Shown here: positions 44,352 to 52,511 of the stretch, piece by piece | How positions within the stretch are numbered: position 1 is the first letter of the stretch | Layout: each line of letters opens with the position of its first letter | NCBI RefSeq assembly: GCF_003865375.1 | Contig: NZ_RQVS01000004.1 | Coordinates: 1-64,000, forward strand | Length of the DNA: 64,000 nt | Reading direction: 5' to 3' | Source of the DNA: Gulosibacter macacae | GTDB lineage: Bacteria; Actinomycetota; Actinomycetes; Actinomycetales; Microbacteriaceae | Notes under the pieces: generated by a model | The model's input: the letters and a program-made list of their open reading frames with translations, nothing else | Told to the model about the DNA's origin: nothing | Databases searched by the model: none | Translations under genes and position numbers: made by a program

Positions 44352-44543
44352 TCATCCCCGCGGATTCGGGGTTTCCTGGGGTGATCGCGGGAGCGTCTCG
44401 GAAACAAGACACGGCACCGCCGCGTGGCGATGCCGTGAAAAGTTGGAGAGTTGCGCACCGGCAACTATGCCGTGGTGCGCGTGCCGCTCGAATCCCGAGC
44501 AGCCTCGTGCATCCCTGGGCGGGATGAACGTGACGACTCGCAT
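44352..44543 (-). CDS. Possible small upstream ORF (63 aa) before the HNH gene
   Basis: An ATG at 44543 is preceded by a good AAAGGA site and opens a 63-codon frame (MRVVTFIPPRDARG to PQETPNPRG) that ends 14 nt before the HNH start. The sequence has no recognised domain and is His/Arg-rich. It may be a leader peptide or non-coding. The rest of the gap 44338-44683 shows no gene. Confidence 0.3.
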   Translation of the reverse strand: MRVVTFIPPRDARGCSGFERHAHHGIVAGAQLSNFSRHRHAAVPCLVSETLPRSPQETPNPRG

Positions 44544-44653
44544 GACGGATCCTTTCGCGGCTGACGCTGTGTGATCCCGGCGATAGTACCCCGGGCCGAG
44601 TGCTCGCGCACGGTTTCGCCGCGCCAAGCGTGCAGCCGGTCACGAAACGTTCA

Positions 44654-44671
44654 CTCGAATGTTGATTCGAG
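44654..44671. terminator. Small hairpin after the M23 peptidase gene
   Basis: CTCGAAT-GTTG-ATTCGAG, a perfect 7-bp stem 12 bp past the stop. It is weak and has no T-run. Confidence 0.3.
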
Positions 44672-44683
44672 CTAGCGATCGTC

Positions 44684-45733
44684 CTAGAGAAGACCGAGGT
44701 TGCCGAGCCAGATCTCGGGGTCGACGTTCGTGCCGCCTTCGAAGACCTCGAAGTGCAAGTGGCATCCGGTCGAGGCGCCGGTGGTGCCAGCGTAACCGAT
44801 GATGTCGCCGGAGTTCACGAACTGGCCGGGCGAAACGAGCATCGTTTCGAGGTGGGCATAGCGGAACGTCGTCGAGCCCGAGCCATCGAGGTCGATGGTG
44901 TTGCCATAGGTGCCTGACCAGCCGGCTGCGGCGATCGTGCCCGAGCTCACCGCGTAGAGCGGGGCGCCGCAGGTGCCGCCGGCGACCGTAAAGTCGGTGC
45001 CGCGGTGGAAGCTCGACACACCGGTCACCGGCGGAATGCGGTTGCCGTAGCTACTGGTGATCTGGGCACCTGGGCCCATCGGCGACGAGTAGGCCGTGCT
45101 CGCGGGCGTCATAGCTGACTCCGGCGAGAGTGTCTCGGCGATTGTCGGGGCAATTGTTTCGGCGGCAGCAAGCACCGCTTCCGTGTCAAAGGCCGCGACC
45201 GTGGTCTCTTCGACAACGGCTTCAGGCGCGGGAGCTGCAGCAACTTCAGTTGCGGCGGTCTCGGGCAAGGCTGCTACGTCGGCGGTGGTCTCAGTGGTGG
45301 TCATCGCACCCATCAGGTTGGCCTGGTGCTCGACCGGCGCCGGAGCGTTCGCGGCCGAGGCGAGACCCACCGTTGCCATGGCACCCACCGAGGCTGCAGC
45401 AGCAAAGCCACCGGCGACGCGGCGACGGCGCTGGCTGACAATCTGGGCTGGCACGGCGGCTCGCACGGTAATCGCGCGGCCAGCGAATGATGCCGGGATG
45501 CGAGCAGGTGCGGCTGCGACGGCCGGCTCCGCAATGCGCTCAAGCAGCTCGGCGGGAATCACCGAGATCAATGCGTTGAGTTCGTTGCGCTTGATTTCGC
45601 CGGTGTCGTGTCGGAAGTCGTGGGCGATGACCGGCTGGACCGTTGGCGCGACGGCGACGGGACGAACGCCAGTGAGTCGCTCGATTTCCCGGGCCTGACG
45701 ACGTGTCAATGGAGCAGTCGTGGTGTTATTCAC
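44684..45733 (-). CDS. M23 family metallopeptidase (LytM-type peptidoglycan hydrolase)
   Basis: The 349-residue protein cuts peptidoglycan cross-bridges or stems outside the cell. The C-terminal LytM domain has the zinc residues in FHRGTDF and HLHFEVF, with GSTTFRYAHLETM between. The N-terminal 90 residues (APLTRRQAREIERLTGVRPV; FRHDTGEIKRNELNALISV) and the RRRRVAGGFAAAA membrane segment are shared with the next two genes, so the three are paralogues with exchanged catalytic domains. The GTG at 45733 (AAAGGTC site) aligns with the paralogues' starts. An 11-bp-spaced GTNAC array lies upstream. Confidence 0.92.
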   Translation of the reverse strand: MNNTTTAPLTRRQAREIERLTGVRPVAVAPTVQPVIAHDFRHDTGEIKRNELNALISVIPAELLERIAEPAVAAAPARIPASFAGRAITVRAAVPAQIVSQRRRRVAGGFAAAASVGAMATVGLASAANAPAPVEHQANLMGAMTTTETTADVAALPETAATEVAAAPAPEAVVEETTVAAFDTEAVLAAAETIAPTIAETLSPESAMTPASTAYSSPMGPGAQITSSYGNRIPPVTGVSSFHRGTDFTVAGGTCGAPLYAVSSGTIAAAGWSGTYGNTIDLDGSGSTTFRYAHLETMLVSPGQFVNSGDIIGYAGTTGASTGCHLHFEVFEGGTNVDPEIWLGNLGLL

Positions 45734-45863
45734 AGAAGTTGACCTTTGCGCCGCGCCGAGATTCCGCCCGCCCACCGAGAGACTCGGTTTTCTCACTCCG
45801 AGGGGGCGGGATCGCGGCGCCTCGGTGGCAGTTGAACGCCGTATGCGTTCTCGATAACACCAC

Positions 45864-45922
45864 GATAACGAAAGGTCACGGAAATGTCACGGTTTTGTGA
45901 CGAAAAATCTCGAAATGATAAC
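45864..45922. promoter_or_regulatory. GTNAC array 1 upstream of the M23 gene
   Basis: Pentamers GTCAC (45875), GTCAC (45886) and GTGAC (45897), flanked by degenerate units GATAAC (45864) and TCTCG (45908), are all exactly 11 bp apart. The spacing puts them on one face of the helix. This fits OmpR-family regulators; MtrA is the likely candidate. Confidence 0.6.
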
Positions 45923-46015
45923 GAGCGTGTGATGTTAAGGCGGAAAACGCCTGTTGGCACCCCTGAGTGGGCACCAACAGGCGTGCCGAGGATGCGGCGC
46001 CTGATCGAGTCTGCG

Positions 46016-47098
46016 TTAGTCGAGGCTGACGAAATAGTGGCTTGCCCAGTTCATGTTGCCGTAACGCACGACATCTCCCTCATAGGGTGCGTGCAGCAGG
46101 CTGTTCGGGCCGCCATAGAAACCGATGTGATAGTTGCCGTAGACCACGAGGTCGCCCGGCTTGGGGTTACTGGTCACCGTACCGAGCGCAGCAAGTTGCG
46201 AGATGGACGTGCCGACGCTGTAGCCCGATTGATTGAGCACGTACGACACGAAGCCAGCACAATCAAAGCCGGACGGGCTGGTGCCGCCAAAGACGTAGGG
46301 CGTGCCCATATAGCTTTCGGCAATCGCAAGAATCGAACCGCTCGATGCCGAGGCCGAGGGCGCCGACGAATAATCATCGCTCGATCCAGTCGACTCCGGC
46401 TGCGAGGAGTCGCCGGCCGACGATTCTGTCCAGCTCGAGTCGGAGGTCGCCTCAGCACTTGCCTCAGGGGACGGTTCGGGGGTTGCAGCCGGCTCGGCGG
46501 CCGCGAGCAGAGTTTCAGTGGCAAAGGGCTGGACCGTCGTGCCGCCCTCATCGACCGCCACTTCGGGCTCAGGCGCAACGCTCGCATCTTCGCTCGGCGC
46601 GGGCGTCGGAGTTACCGGCGGCGTGCTCGGCGGGGTGTCGAGTGTCGTTGCAGTGAGCAGGCTCGCCTGGTGATTGGCCGGCGCCTCACCGCCGGTGACA
46701 GCGAACGCCGTCACTGCAGTGGCCGACACTGCGACCATGGCGGCCGCCCCACCCACGAGCCGACCGCGTGCGCGACGCAAACTCGCTGGGCGCGCAGCGC
46801 GAACCGAGAGGCCGCGGAACGCTGCCGGAACCTCAGTCTCGGATGCATCGACCGCGACGTCTGCCGCAGCCACCGTCTCGAGCAGGTCAGTCGGAAGCAC
46901 CGAAACGAGCGTCGGGGCTTCGTTACGTGCAATGCGTCCGGTGTCGACCTTGAAATCGTGCGCCGACGCCTGCGACCCGGTCGTCAGATCTGTCGTCGCG
47001 GCGAGCGCGGCCGCCTCAGCAAGTACCTGCTGGCGCTCGAGCGCGCGGGCCTCGCGGCGAGTGAGGGGCGCGGAGTTCGTGGTCTGCGTCGTATCCAT
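46016..47098 (-). CDS. NlpC/P60 family peptidoglycan hydrolase
   Basis: The 360-residue protein has a C-terminal NlpC/P60 cysteine peptidase domain: nucleophile in GFDCAGFVSYVL, general base in YHIGFYGG, and HAPYEGDVVRYGN. The long Ser/Thr/Pro-rich stretch before it (about 170-245) should span the wall. The N-terminus (SAPLTRREARALERQQ; HDFKVDTGRIARNEAPTLVSVLP) matches its two neighbours. It cleaves stem peptides. The ATG at 47098 is preferred over a TTG 18 nt upstream. A GTNAC array begins only 21 bp upstream, so it must overlap the promoter. Confidence 0.92.
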   Translation of the reverse strand: MDTTQTTNSAPLTRREARALERQQVLAEAAALAATTDLTTGSQASAHDFKVDTGRIARNEAPTLVSVLPTDLLETVAAADVAVDASETEVPAAFRGLSVRAARPASLRRARGRLVGGAAAMVAVSATAVTAFAVTGGEAPANHQASLLTATTLDTPPSTPPVTPTPAPSEDASVAPEPEVAVDEGGTTVQPFATETLLAAAEPAATPEPSPEASAEATSDSSWTESSAGDSSQPESTGSSDDYSSAPSASASSGSILAIAESYMGTPYVFGGTSPSGFDCAGFVSYVLNQSGYSVGTSISQLAALGTVTSNPKPGDLVVYGNYHIGFYGGPNSLLHAPYEGDVVRYGNMNWASHYFVSLD

Positions 47099-47118
47099 GC
47101 CCACGACGATAGCCAAAG

Positions 47119-47167
47119 ATCACGGAAAGGTCACGGCAAAGTGACGAAAAGATCACGGAAACATCAC
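47119..47167. promoter_or_regulatory. GTNAC array 2 upstream of the NlpC/P60 gene
   Basis: Five pentamers, ATCAC (47119), GTCAC (47130), GTGAC (47141), ATCAC (47152) and ATCAC (47163), fall at exactly 11-bp steps. They end 21 bp before the start codon, overlapping where the -10 or transcript start must be. Confidence 0.65.
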
Positions 47168-47280
47168 GCATCCATCAGATTCCCAGGTCACGTCCAGATT
47201 TCTCAACTTCAATCGTGGCCGGAAAAGCAATGTCGGGATGCGAACTCAAGTTCGCATCCCGACATACGTCTTGGGTCGGA

Positions 47281-48291
47281 CTAGCCGACGCGCACGACGT
47301 AATAGCTGTACGGGCCGAGGCCAGCGAGCACGGTGTCGTCAGCGGCGCCGTTCCAGCCGCCGTGCACAGCCATACCGTCGCCGGCGTAGATGGCCACGTG
47401 CTCACCGGGGGCGATGATGATGTCGCCGGGCATTGCCTGGTCCCACGAGATTTCGGTGCCGAATGCGAAGAACGACGAGACACCGAGGTCGGGGCCACCG
47501 TCGAAACGGCTGGTCACGAGGCCGACGGCAGCAAGTGCATCCTGCACCATGTCGGTGCAGTCGAGGCCCGAGATACCGATCTGCGCGTAGGCAGCGGCAA
47601 GAATGTTTTCCTGCAGCGAGCCTGCGGTCGGCACGAAGCTACTCGTCGACGAGCCAGCCGCCGGGGTCGAGTCACTCGACGATGACGACGAGGTCGAGGT
47701 CGAGGTGCTCGGGGTTGCGACCGCAGCGGTGGCAACCGAAGCAATGGCAGCGCTGTCAAAGGCAGCGACCGTGGTTTCACCCTCGGTCACAACAGCCGGC
47801 GCCGCAGGAGCGATGGTGTCAGTCTCAGCAGCAGCGTCAACAACCTCGTCGGCAGCTTCGGCCGGGGCAGTCGCGGTGAGCAGGTTGGCCTGGTGGTCAG
47901 CAGCGACGACGTCACCGCCGGCACCAGCCGATGCGAGGCCGACCGAAGCAACTGCGGTCACCGCCGCGGCGGCCGCGAAGCTCCCAGCGGTACGGCGACG
48001 GCGCTGGGCGACGATCGATGCGGGAACTGCGGCGCGCACCGTGAGCGAGCGGCCGTCAAAAGCTGCGGGGATCTCGATCTCTTCGCGCGGCGCAACCGAC
48101 TCGGCGATGCGCTCGACGAGTTCGGTGGGAAGCACCGATACGAGCGCGGTCATCTCGTTGCGCACAATCTCGCCGGTGTCGTGGCGGAATGCCGACGACG
48201 ATGCGACGGGGCGCACACCGGTGCGGCGCTCGATCTCGCGAGCCTGACGGCGAGTAAGCGGCGCGTCGGTGATGTTCGTGATGTTGTCCAA
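47281..48291 (-). CDS. NlpC/P60-like cell-wall hydrolase, divergent
   Basis: The 336-residue protein is the third paralogue. It shares the N-terminal APLTRRQAREIERRTGVRPV and FRHDTGEIVRNEMTALVSVLP segments and the RRRRTAGSFAAAAAV membrane segment. The C-terminal domain keeps the Cys/His pattern of NlpC/P60 or CHAP peptidases (GLDCTDMVQDAL; GEHVAIYAGDGMAVHGG) but is shorter and more divergent. A Thr/Ser tract (STSTSTSSSSSSDST) links the parts. The start is TTG at 48291 with a GGAGAGG site, matching the paralogues. Confidence 0.85.
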   Translation of the reverse strand: MDNITNITDAPLTRRQAREIERRTGVRPVASSSAFRHDTGEIVRNEMTALVSVLPTELVERIAESVAPREEIEIPAAFDGRSLTVRAAVPASIVAQRRRRTAGSFAAAAAVTAVASVGLASAGAGGDVVAADHQANLLTATAPAEAADEVVDAAAETDTIAPAAPAVVTEGETTVAAFDSAAIASVATAAVATPSTSTSTSSSSSSDSTPAAGSSTSSFVPTAGSLQENILAAAYAQIGISGLDCTDMVQDALAAVGLVTSRFDGGPDLGVSSFFAFGTEISWDQAMPGDIIIAPGEHVAIYAGDGMAVHGGWNGAADDTVLAGLGPYSYYVVRVG

Positions 48292-48424
48292 GATTCGACC
48301 CTCTCCGTCACTTGGCCGAAGCCAACCCGCCCAACCAGTGTTCTTCTGGCGATGCCGTTCAGAGGGCGGGTAGTGACGCTCTGATCGGACCAGAACGCGG
48401 AATGCGTTCGTCGATGGATACGAC

Positions 48425-48484
48425 GATAACGAAAGATCTCGGAAATGTCACGCTTTGGTGACAAAAATCTCACAAACCGGTAAC
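48425..48484. promoter_or_regulatory. GTNAC array 3a upstream of the third hydrolase
   Basis: Six units at 11-bp steps: GATAA (48425), ATCTC (48436), GTCAC (48447), GTGAC (48458), CTCAC (48469) and GTAAC (48480). The first 30 bp are nearly the same sequence as in array 1 (ACGATAACGAAAG shared). Confidence 0.62.
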
Positions 48485-48612
48485 GACGTGGATTCCGGGC
48501 CGCGATTCACTCGCGGATTCGCGTGGGATTCGGGAGCTGCATCCGCGAAGTTCGGCGTGATTTCGGCGAAGTGCGGGGGTGAAGCAGATCCGCAGACGAT
48601 GTTACACGACCC

Positions 48613-48649
48613 GTGACCTGCTCGTGACCACGCCGTGACTCGTCGTGAT
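48613..48649. promoter_or_regulatory. GTGAC array 3b, second cluster upstream of the third hydrolase
   Basis: GTGAC at 48613, 48624 and 48635 (11-bp steps), then GTGAT at 48645. It is about 320 bp upstream of the hydrolase start and next to the 3' end of the IdeR gene. The gap 48292-48657 holds only these arrays. Confidence 0.55.
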
Positions 48650-48657
48650 CTTTCGCG

Positions 48658-49347
48658 CTAGATCGCCACGTAAATGTGGCCGGCAGCCTCGGCTGGCAGT
48701 TCGATTCCCGACTCTGCACCCACGCGGAACACCATCACGCGCCCACGGGCGCCCGGCTGGGCCGTGACGACCGAGCCCGGCAGCACACCCTCATCCTGGA
48801 GCAATTCGAGCGTCTCTAGGTCGGCCTGCACTGGCTCGCCGATACGACGCACTGTGAGGCGAGTTTCGCCATCGAGCTTGGAATCGACGAGCGGATGCAC
48901 GCCGGCCAAGAAATCCGCGCCAGCTTCCGCACCAAACTCTTCGAGCCCCGGAATGGGCGTGCCATAGGGCGATTCGGTGGGCCGTCCGAGCAATTCAAAG
49001 ATCCGTCGCTCGGCGTCGTCACTCATGACGTGTTCCCAGCGGCAGGCCTCATCGTGCACGAGCTTGAGGTCGAGTCCAATGAGGTTGGCCAAAAGCCCCT
49101 CGGCAATGCGGTGCTTGCGGAGCACCCGTACCGCCTTCTGGCGGCCGTCAACGGTGAGCACGAGGCGGCGGTCTTCTGCCACCTCGACCAAACCGTCGCG
49201 CTCCATCCGCGCAATCGTCTGCGACACCGTGGGACCAGAATGGCCAAGGCGCTCAGAGATTCGCGCGCGCAGGGGCACAATTCCTTCTTCTTCGAGATCG
49301 AGAATGGTGCGCAGATACATCTCAGTGGTGTCCACGAGGTTTGCCAC
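48658..49347 (-). CDS. ideR: Iron-dependent repressor, DtxR/IdeR family
   Basis: The 229-residue protein has the near-invariant DtxR start NLVDTTEMYLRTILDLEEEG, the recognition helix GHSGPTVSQTIARMERDGL, and both metal sites: HRIAEGLL (His, Glu), VHDEACRWEHVM (His, Cys, Glu, His). A C-terminal SH3-like domain follows, so it is the full-length iron type rather than the short MntR type. The GTG at 49347 (GGAG site) matches the family start. It probably controls the iron box at 2480-2498 in this window. Confidence 0.94.
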   Translation of the reverse strand: MANLVDTTEMYLRTILDLEEEGIVPLRARISERLGHSGPTVSQTIARMERDGLVEVAEDRRLVLTVDGRQKAVRVLRKHRIAEGLLANLIGLDLKLVHDEACRWEHVMSDDAERRIFELLGRPTESPYGTPIPGLEEFGAEAGADFLAGVHPLVDSKLDGETRLTVRRIGEPVQADLETLELLQDEGVLPGSVVTAQPGARGRVMVFRVGAESGIELPAEAAGHIYVAI

Positions 49348-49434
49348 GAGCCACTCCTCTCTCGGTATTGCTTGGATCATTGCGTAGATCGGACAGCGTC
49401 AGCCTACCGATCCCGATCGTCATAGGCTTGAGCC

Positions 49435-50544
49435 ATGACCGAGATCACCATTCCCACCGACCTCCTCCCCCACGACGGCCGGTTCGGATCCGGCCCCTCG
49501 CTCGTGCGCCAGCAGCAGCTTGACGACCTCGTTGCGCGTGGCCGCGACATCCTCGGCACTTCGCACCGTCAGCCGCCGGTGAAGCAGCTCGTCGGTGCGG
49601 TACAAGAAGGTCTCGCGACGCTATTCCGCATCCCCGATGGTTATGAGGTGCTGCTCGCGAACGGCGGCTCGACCGCATTCTGGGACTCGGCCGCGTTCGG
49701 TCTTGTTGAGGCGCGCGCCCAGACCGCGAAGTTTGGCGAGTTCGGCGGCAAGTTCGCGAAGGCCGCAGCAGCGCCGTGGCTGCAGGCGCCGGATGTGCGC
49801 GACGCCGCGCCCGGTTCGGTCGCCTTCCTCGAAGCGGCCGAGGGAATTGACCTCTATGCCACCCCGCACAACGAAACCTCGACCGGCGCCATGGTGCCGG
49901 TACACCGGGTAGATGCACCGGGTGCGCTCACCATGATCGACGCGACGAGTGCCGCCGGCGGCATCGAGGTGGATATCTCGCAGTGCGATGTCTACTACTT
50001 CGCGCCGCAGAAGAACTTTGGTGCTGATGGCGGCCTCTGGCTGGCGCTGGTGTCGCCCGCCGCCATCGAGCGCATCGAGCGCATCGGTGCCTCGGACCGC
50101 TATGTGCCCGACTTCCTCGATCTCACCAATGTCGTCGCGAACTCACGTAAGCAACAGACGCTGAACACGCCTGCGCTCGCGACGCTTTCGTTGCTCGAAT
50201 CGCAGATTCGCTGGATGAATGAACTCGGCGGTCTCGCCGCCGTCGACGCGCGCACCCGCGAGTCTTCGGGCATCCTCTACGACTGGATCGAGCGCACGCC
50301 CTGGGCCTCGGCCTATGTGGCCAACCCCGAGCACCGTTCGCAGGTGGTCGTGACCATCGATCTTGATGAGGCGATCGACGGTACTGCGGTCACCGCGGCC
50401 CTGCGCGCCAATGGTGTGGTCGACATCGACCCGTACCGCAAGCTCGGCCGCAACCAGCTGCGCGTCGGCACCTTCGCCTCGGTCGAACCCGAGGATGTGC
50501 GCCGCCTCGCCGCGAGCATCGACTACGTCGTCGAGCGCCTCTAG
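49435..50544 (+). CDS. serC: Phosphoserine aminotransferase SerC
   Basis: The 369-residue PLP enzyme converts 3-phosphohydroxypyruvate to phosphoserine for serine synthesis. It is of the actinobacterial type: FGSGPSLVRQQQLDDL, the LLANGGSTAFWDSAAF phosphate-binding region, the PLP lysine in FAPQKNFGADGG, and the C-terminal RNQLRVGTFASVEPEDV. It is divergent from the ideR gene over an 87-bp gap and ends at an inverted repeat shared with the DUF3027 gene. Confidence 0.95.
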   Translation: MTEITIPTDLLPHDGRFGSGPSLVRQQQLDDLVARGRDILGTSHRQPPVKQLVGAVQEGLATLFRIPDGYEVLLANGGSTAFWDSAAFGLVEARAQTAKFGEFGGKFAKAAAAPWLQAPDVRDAAPGSVAFLEAAEGIDLYATPHNETSTGAMVPVHRVDAPGALTMIDATSAAGGIEVDISQCDVYYFAPQKNFGADGGLWLALVSPAAIERIERIGASDRYVPDFLDLTNVVANSRKQQTLNTPALATLSLLESQIRWMNELGGLAAVDARTRESSGILYDWIERTPWASAYVANPEHRSQVVVTIDLDEAIDGTAVTAALRANGVVDIDPYRKLGRNQLRVGTFASVEPEDVRRLAASIDYVVERL

Positions 50545-50552
50545 GGGACGTG

Positions 50553-50621
50553 CTTCGAGAGCCTCAGCACACTAAAGCGCCAAGCGCCTCAGCACACGAA
50601 TGTGCACTGAGGCTCTCGAAG
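50553..50621. repeat. Dispersed palindromic repeat, inverted pair
   Basis: CTTCGAGAGCCTCAGCACAC (50553-50572) and GTGCACTGAGGCTCTCGAAG (50602-50621) are inverted with a perfect 15-bp core; a further CCTCAGCACAC lies between. It sits between the convergent serC and DUF3027 genes and probably terminates both. Confidence 0.8.
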
Positions 50622-50628
50622 TGCCGCG

Positions 50629-51672
50629 CTAGCTGGCGTCGTCTTCGAACTCGACGCCGTCGAGCACATCGTCCATATCGTCGGCGTACTCGCGAATGTC
50701 AGCGGCAACCGGCAATGAGTGGGGCGCGACGACCTCGGTAACTTCAAGCCGCGAGCGCTGCTTGTTGTGCTTGTCGGCCTTCTTATCTGGCTTTCCAGAC
50801 TTGTCAGCCTTGTCAGACTTGTCAGCCTTGTCAGACTTGTCAGACTTCTTCTTGGCCGACTTCTTCTTGTCGACCTTGTCGACCTTGGGCTTCTTGCGCT
50901 TCTTCTCGGATGCGCTGTCGGCCGCGGGTGCGTCAGCCTCGGGCTCCGTGGCTGGCGGCGCCGCAGCCGAGTCGTTCGTCGGCGCGTCGGCGGCGGTGGT
51001 GTCAGCTGCGTCGTCGGAGGCTGAGTCGTCTGCCGACGCATCCTCGCCATTTGCCCGCTCGCGGTCACGGCGCAGGCGGCGACGGGTGCGGGTGCGGCCG
51101 CTCGCGCGCACCGACTCGCGGGATGCCGCCGTCTCACCTTCGGTGCCTTCTGCCTCGCCCGCCTCAGCATCCGTTGCCACGATGACATTGCCGTGGCGGT
51201 CGTGCGTGGCGCGGTATTGAGCAAGCCGCTCGGCCCACGGCACCCAGGCCGGGGCGAGGAGCGAGTCGCTGCCCGGCAACAGCTCGCACTCGAGCACCGA
51301 CGGTTCCTCCGCATCCGCGAGGCGAACCATGGTGACGGTCCAGAACCAATCGCTGTGGCCGGGGCTCGAGGTGGCGAAGCGCAACGAGAACACGCCCTCG
51401 CCCTCATCCACCACATCGACAAAAGCACCGACGTTCGTCGGCGCGGTCACCTCATCGAGCGCGGCCTCGGCTACCCGGATGGCCGTGGCAAGTTCCGGGT
51501 CAGCTGGCGCCGCCTCGAGCGGCGCGGGCGCAAGAGTCACTGCCGACGACTCGATGATGCGCACCTCGTGCGGCAACTCGTCGAGTTCGTCTTCGGTGAG
51601 GTCGAGCACCTCGAGCTCGGCCTCGGAGTCGTTCACGGCCTCGGCGTCGTGCTGTTCGGTCGTCTCAGGCAT
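50629..51672 (-). CDS. DUF3027 domain protein with lysine-rich repeats
   Basis: The 347-residue protein has an acidic N-terminus, the DUF3027 domain (about residues 50-150; HSDWFWTVTMVRL and SLLAPAWVPWAERLAQYR), an Ala/Asp-rich linker, then a Lys/Asp/Ser tract built from KSDKADKSDKADKSGK-type repeats and a short C-terminal segment. DUF3027 is actinobacterial and of unknown function. The basic repeats could bind nucleic acid. It overlaps the preceding cold-shock gene by a few bases, a pairing that suggests a shared RNA-related role. Confidence 0.85.
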   Translation of the reverse strand: MPETTEQHDAEAVNDSEAELEVLDLTEDELDELPHEVRIIESSAVTLAPAPLEAAPADPELATAIRVAEAALDEVTAPTNVGAFVDVVDEGEGVFSLRFATSSPGHSDWFWTVTMVRLADAEEPSVLECELLPGSDSLLAPAWVPWAERLAQYRATHDRHGNVIVATDAEAGEAEGTEGETAASRESVRASGRTRTRRRLRRDRERANGEDASADDSASDDAADTTAADAPTNDSAAAPPATEPEADAPAADSASEKKRKKPKVDKVDKKKSAKKKSDKSDKADKSDKADKSGKPDKKADKHNKQRSRLEVTEVVAPHSLPVAADIREYADDMDDVLDGVEFEDDAS

Positions 51673-52048
51673 CGAGCTCATCCGCCACGCGGCGCAGCAT
51701 CGCCGCAATCTGCTTGCCCTGCTGCGCCTTCGGGTAGTGGCCGCGGCGCAAGTCGCCGCCCACCCGATCGAGCAGCTTCACGAGATCCTCCACAATGATC
51801 GCCATATCGTCGGCGGGCTTGCGGTGCAGCTTTGCCACCGACTTCGGCGCCTCGATGACGCGCACTGACAGCGCCTGGGCACCGCGGCGGCCATCGGCGA
51901 TGCCGTACTCAAGCCGGGTGCCGGGCTTGAGGTTCTTCACCTCGGGCGGCAGCGCGGTCGTGTGCAGGAACACTTCCTGACCGTCATCGCCCGCGATGAA
52001 ACCGAAGCCCTTGTCCTCGTCGAAAAACTTCACCTTGCCAGTGGGCAT
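51665..52048 (-). CDS. Cold-shock domain protein with C-terminal extension
   Basis: The 127-residue protein starts with a cold-shock domain (MPTGKVKFFDEDKGFGFIAGDDGQ contains both RNP motifs, KGFGFI and the later VFLH), which binds single-stranded RNA or DNA. After the domain (about residue 66) comes a helical extension of some 60 residues ending in AAMLRRVADELDA, unlike the 67-residue CspA type. The ATG at 52048 has a GGAGATA site. It is translationally coupled to the DUF3027 gene. Confidence 0.92.
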   Translation of the reverse strand: MPTGKVKFFDEDKGFGFIAGDDGQEVFLHTTALPPEVKNLKPGTRLEYGIADGRRGAQALSVRVIEAPKSVAKLHRKPADDMAIIVEDLVKLLDRVGGDLRRGHYPKAQQGKQIAAMLRRVADELDA

Positions 52049-52241
52049 GGCATATCTCCTCTGTGCCGCGATCCACGCAGCGGTCGTCTGAATGTCAATG
52101 GTTTGGCGGCGTTCCTCGCCGCCCAGCACCTGTGCGCGATGACGTGTTCGCCGCATCCCGATGCCGTGCGCCCCGTGGGCGCGCCACCGCTTATCCTACC
52201 CGGGCGACCGTGCGCGGGGCTTCGTCGATTAGGCTGGTTCG

Positions 52242-52511
52242 GTGAGCATTTCCCGAGCAGACGCCCCCACCTCGCGCCTTGAGCGCATTCTCGCCATCTC
52301 GTCGGTGGTGATTGCGGTGCTCGCGCTCGTGAGTTTGATCGTGCTTTTGCTCGTGCCGGCGTTCGGTTTCGAGTTCGGAAATCCGCCGGCCTGGTACTGG
52401 GATGCGCTCCTCGCTGTCGCCTACTACGGCTTCCCGGTGGCGTTCATCCTGGTCGTGACGCTCATCGTGATGCGCATGGTCGCGAACCGCCGGGCGAACC
52501 GAGCCGCATGA
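52242..52511 (+). CDS. Small membrane protein, two TM
   Basis: The 89-residue protein has two hydrophobic helices (about 19-42 and 55-78), the second followed by a basic tail NRRANRAA. It starts with GTG at 52242 and overlaps the next gene by four bases (ATGA). No family is recognised. Its coupling to the helicase-associated gene may be only positional. Confidence 0.65.
   Translation: MSISRADAPTSRLERILAISSVVIAVLALVSLIVLLLVPAFGFEFGNPPAWYWDALLAVAYYGFPVAFILVVTLIVMRMVANRRANRAA

Noticed and set aside
45864-48649. CRISPR array as an explanation of the regularly spaced repeats
   Set aside because: Units are only 5 bp at 11-bp steps with no unique spacers of 30-40 bp and no cas genes; this is operator geometry.
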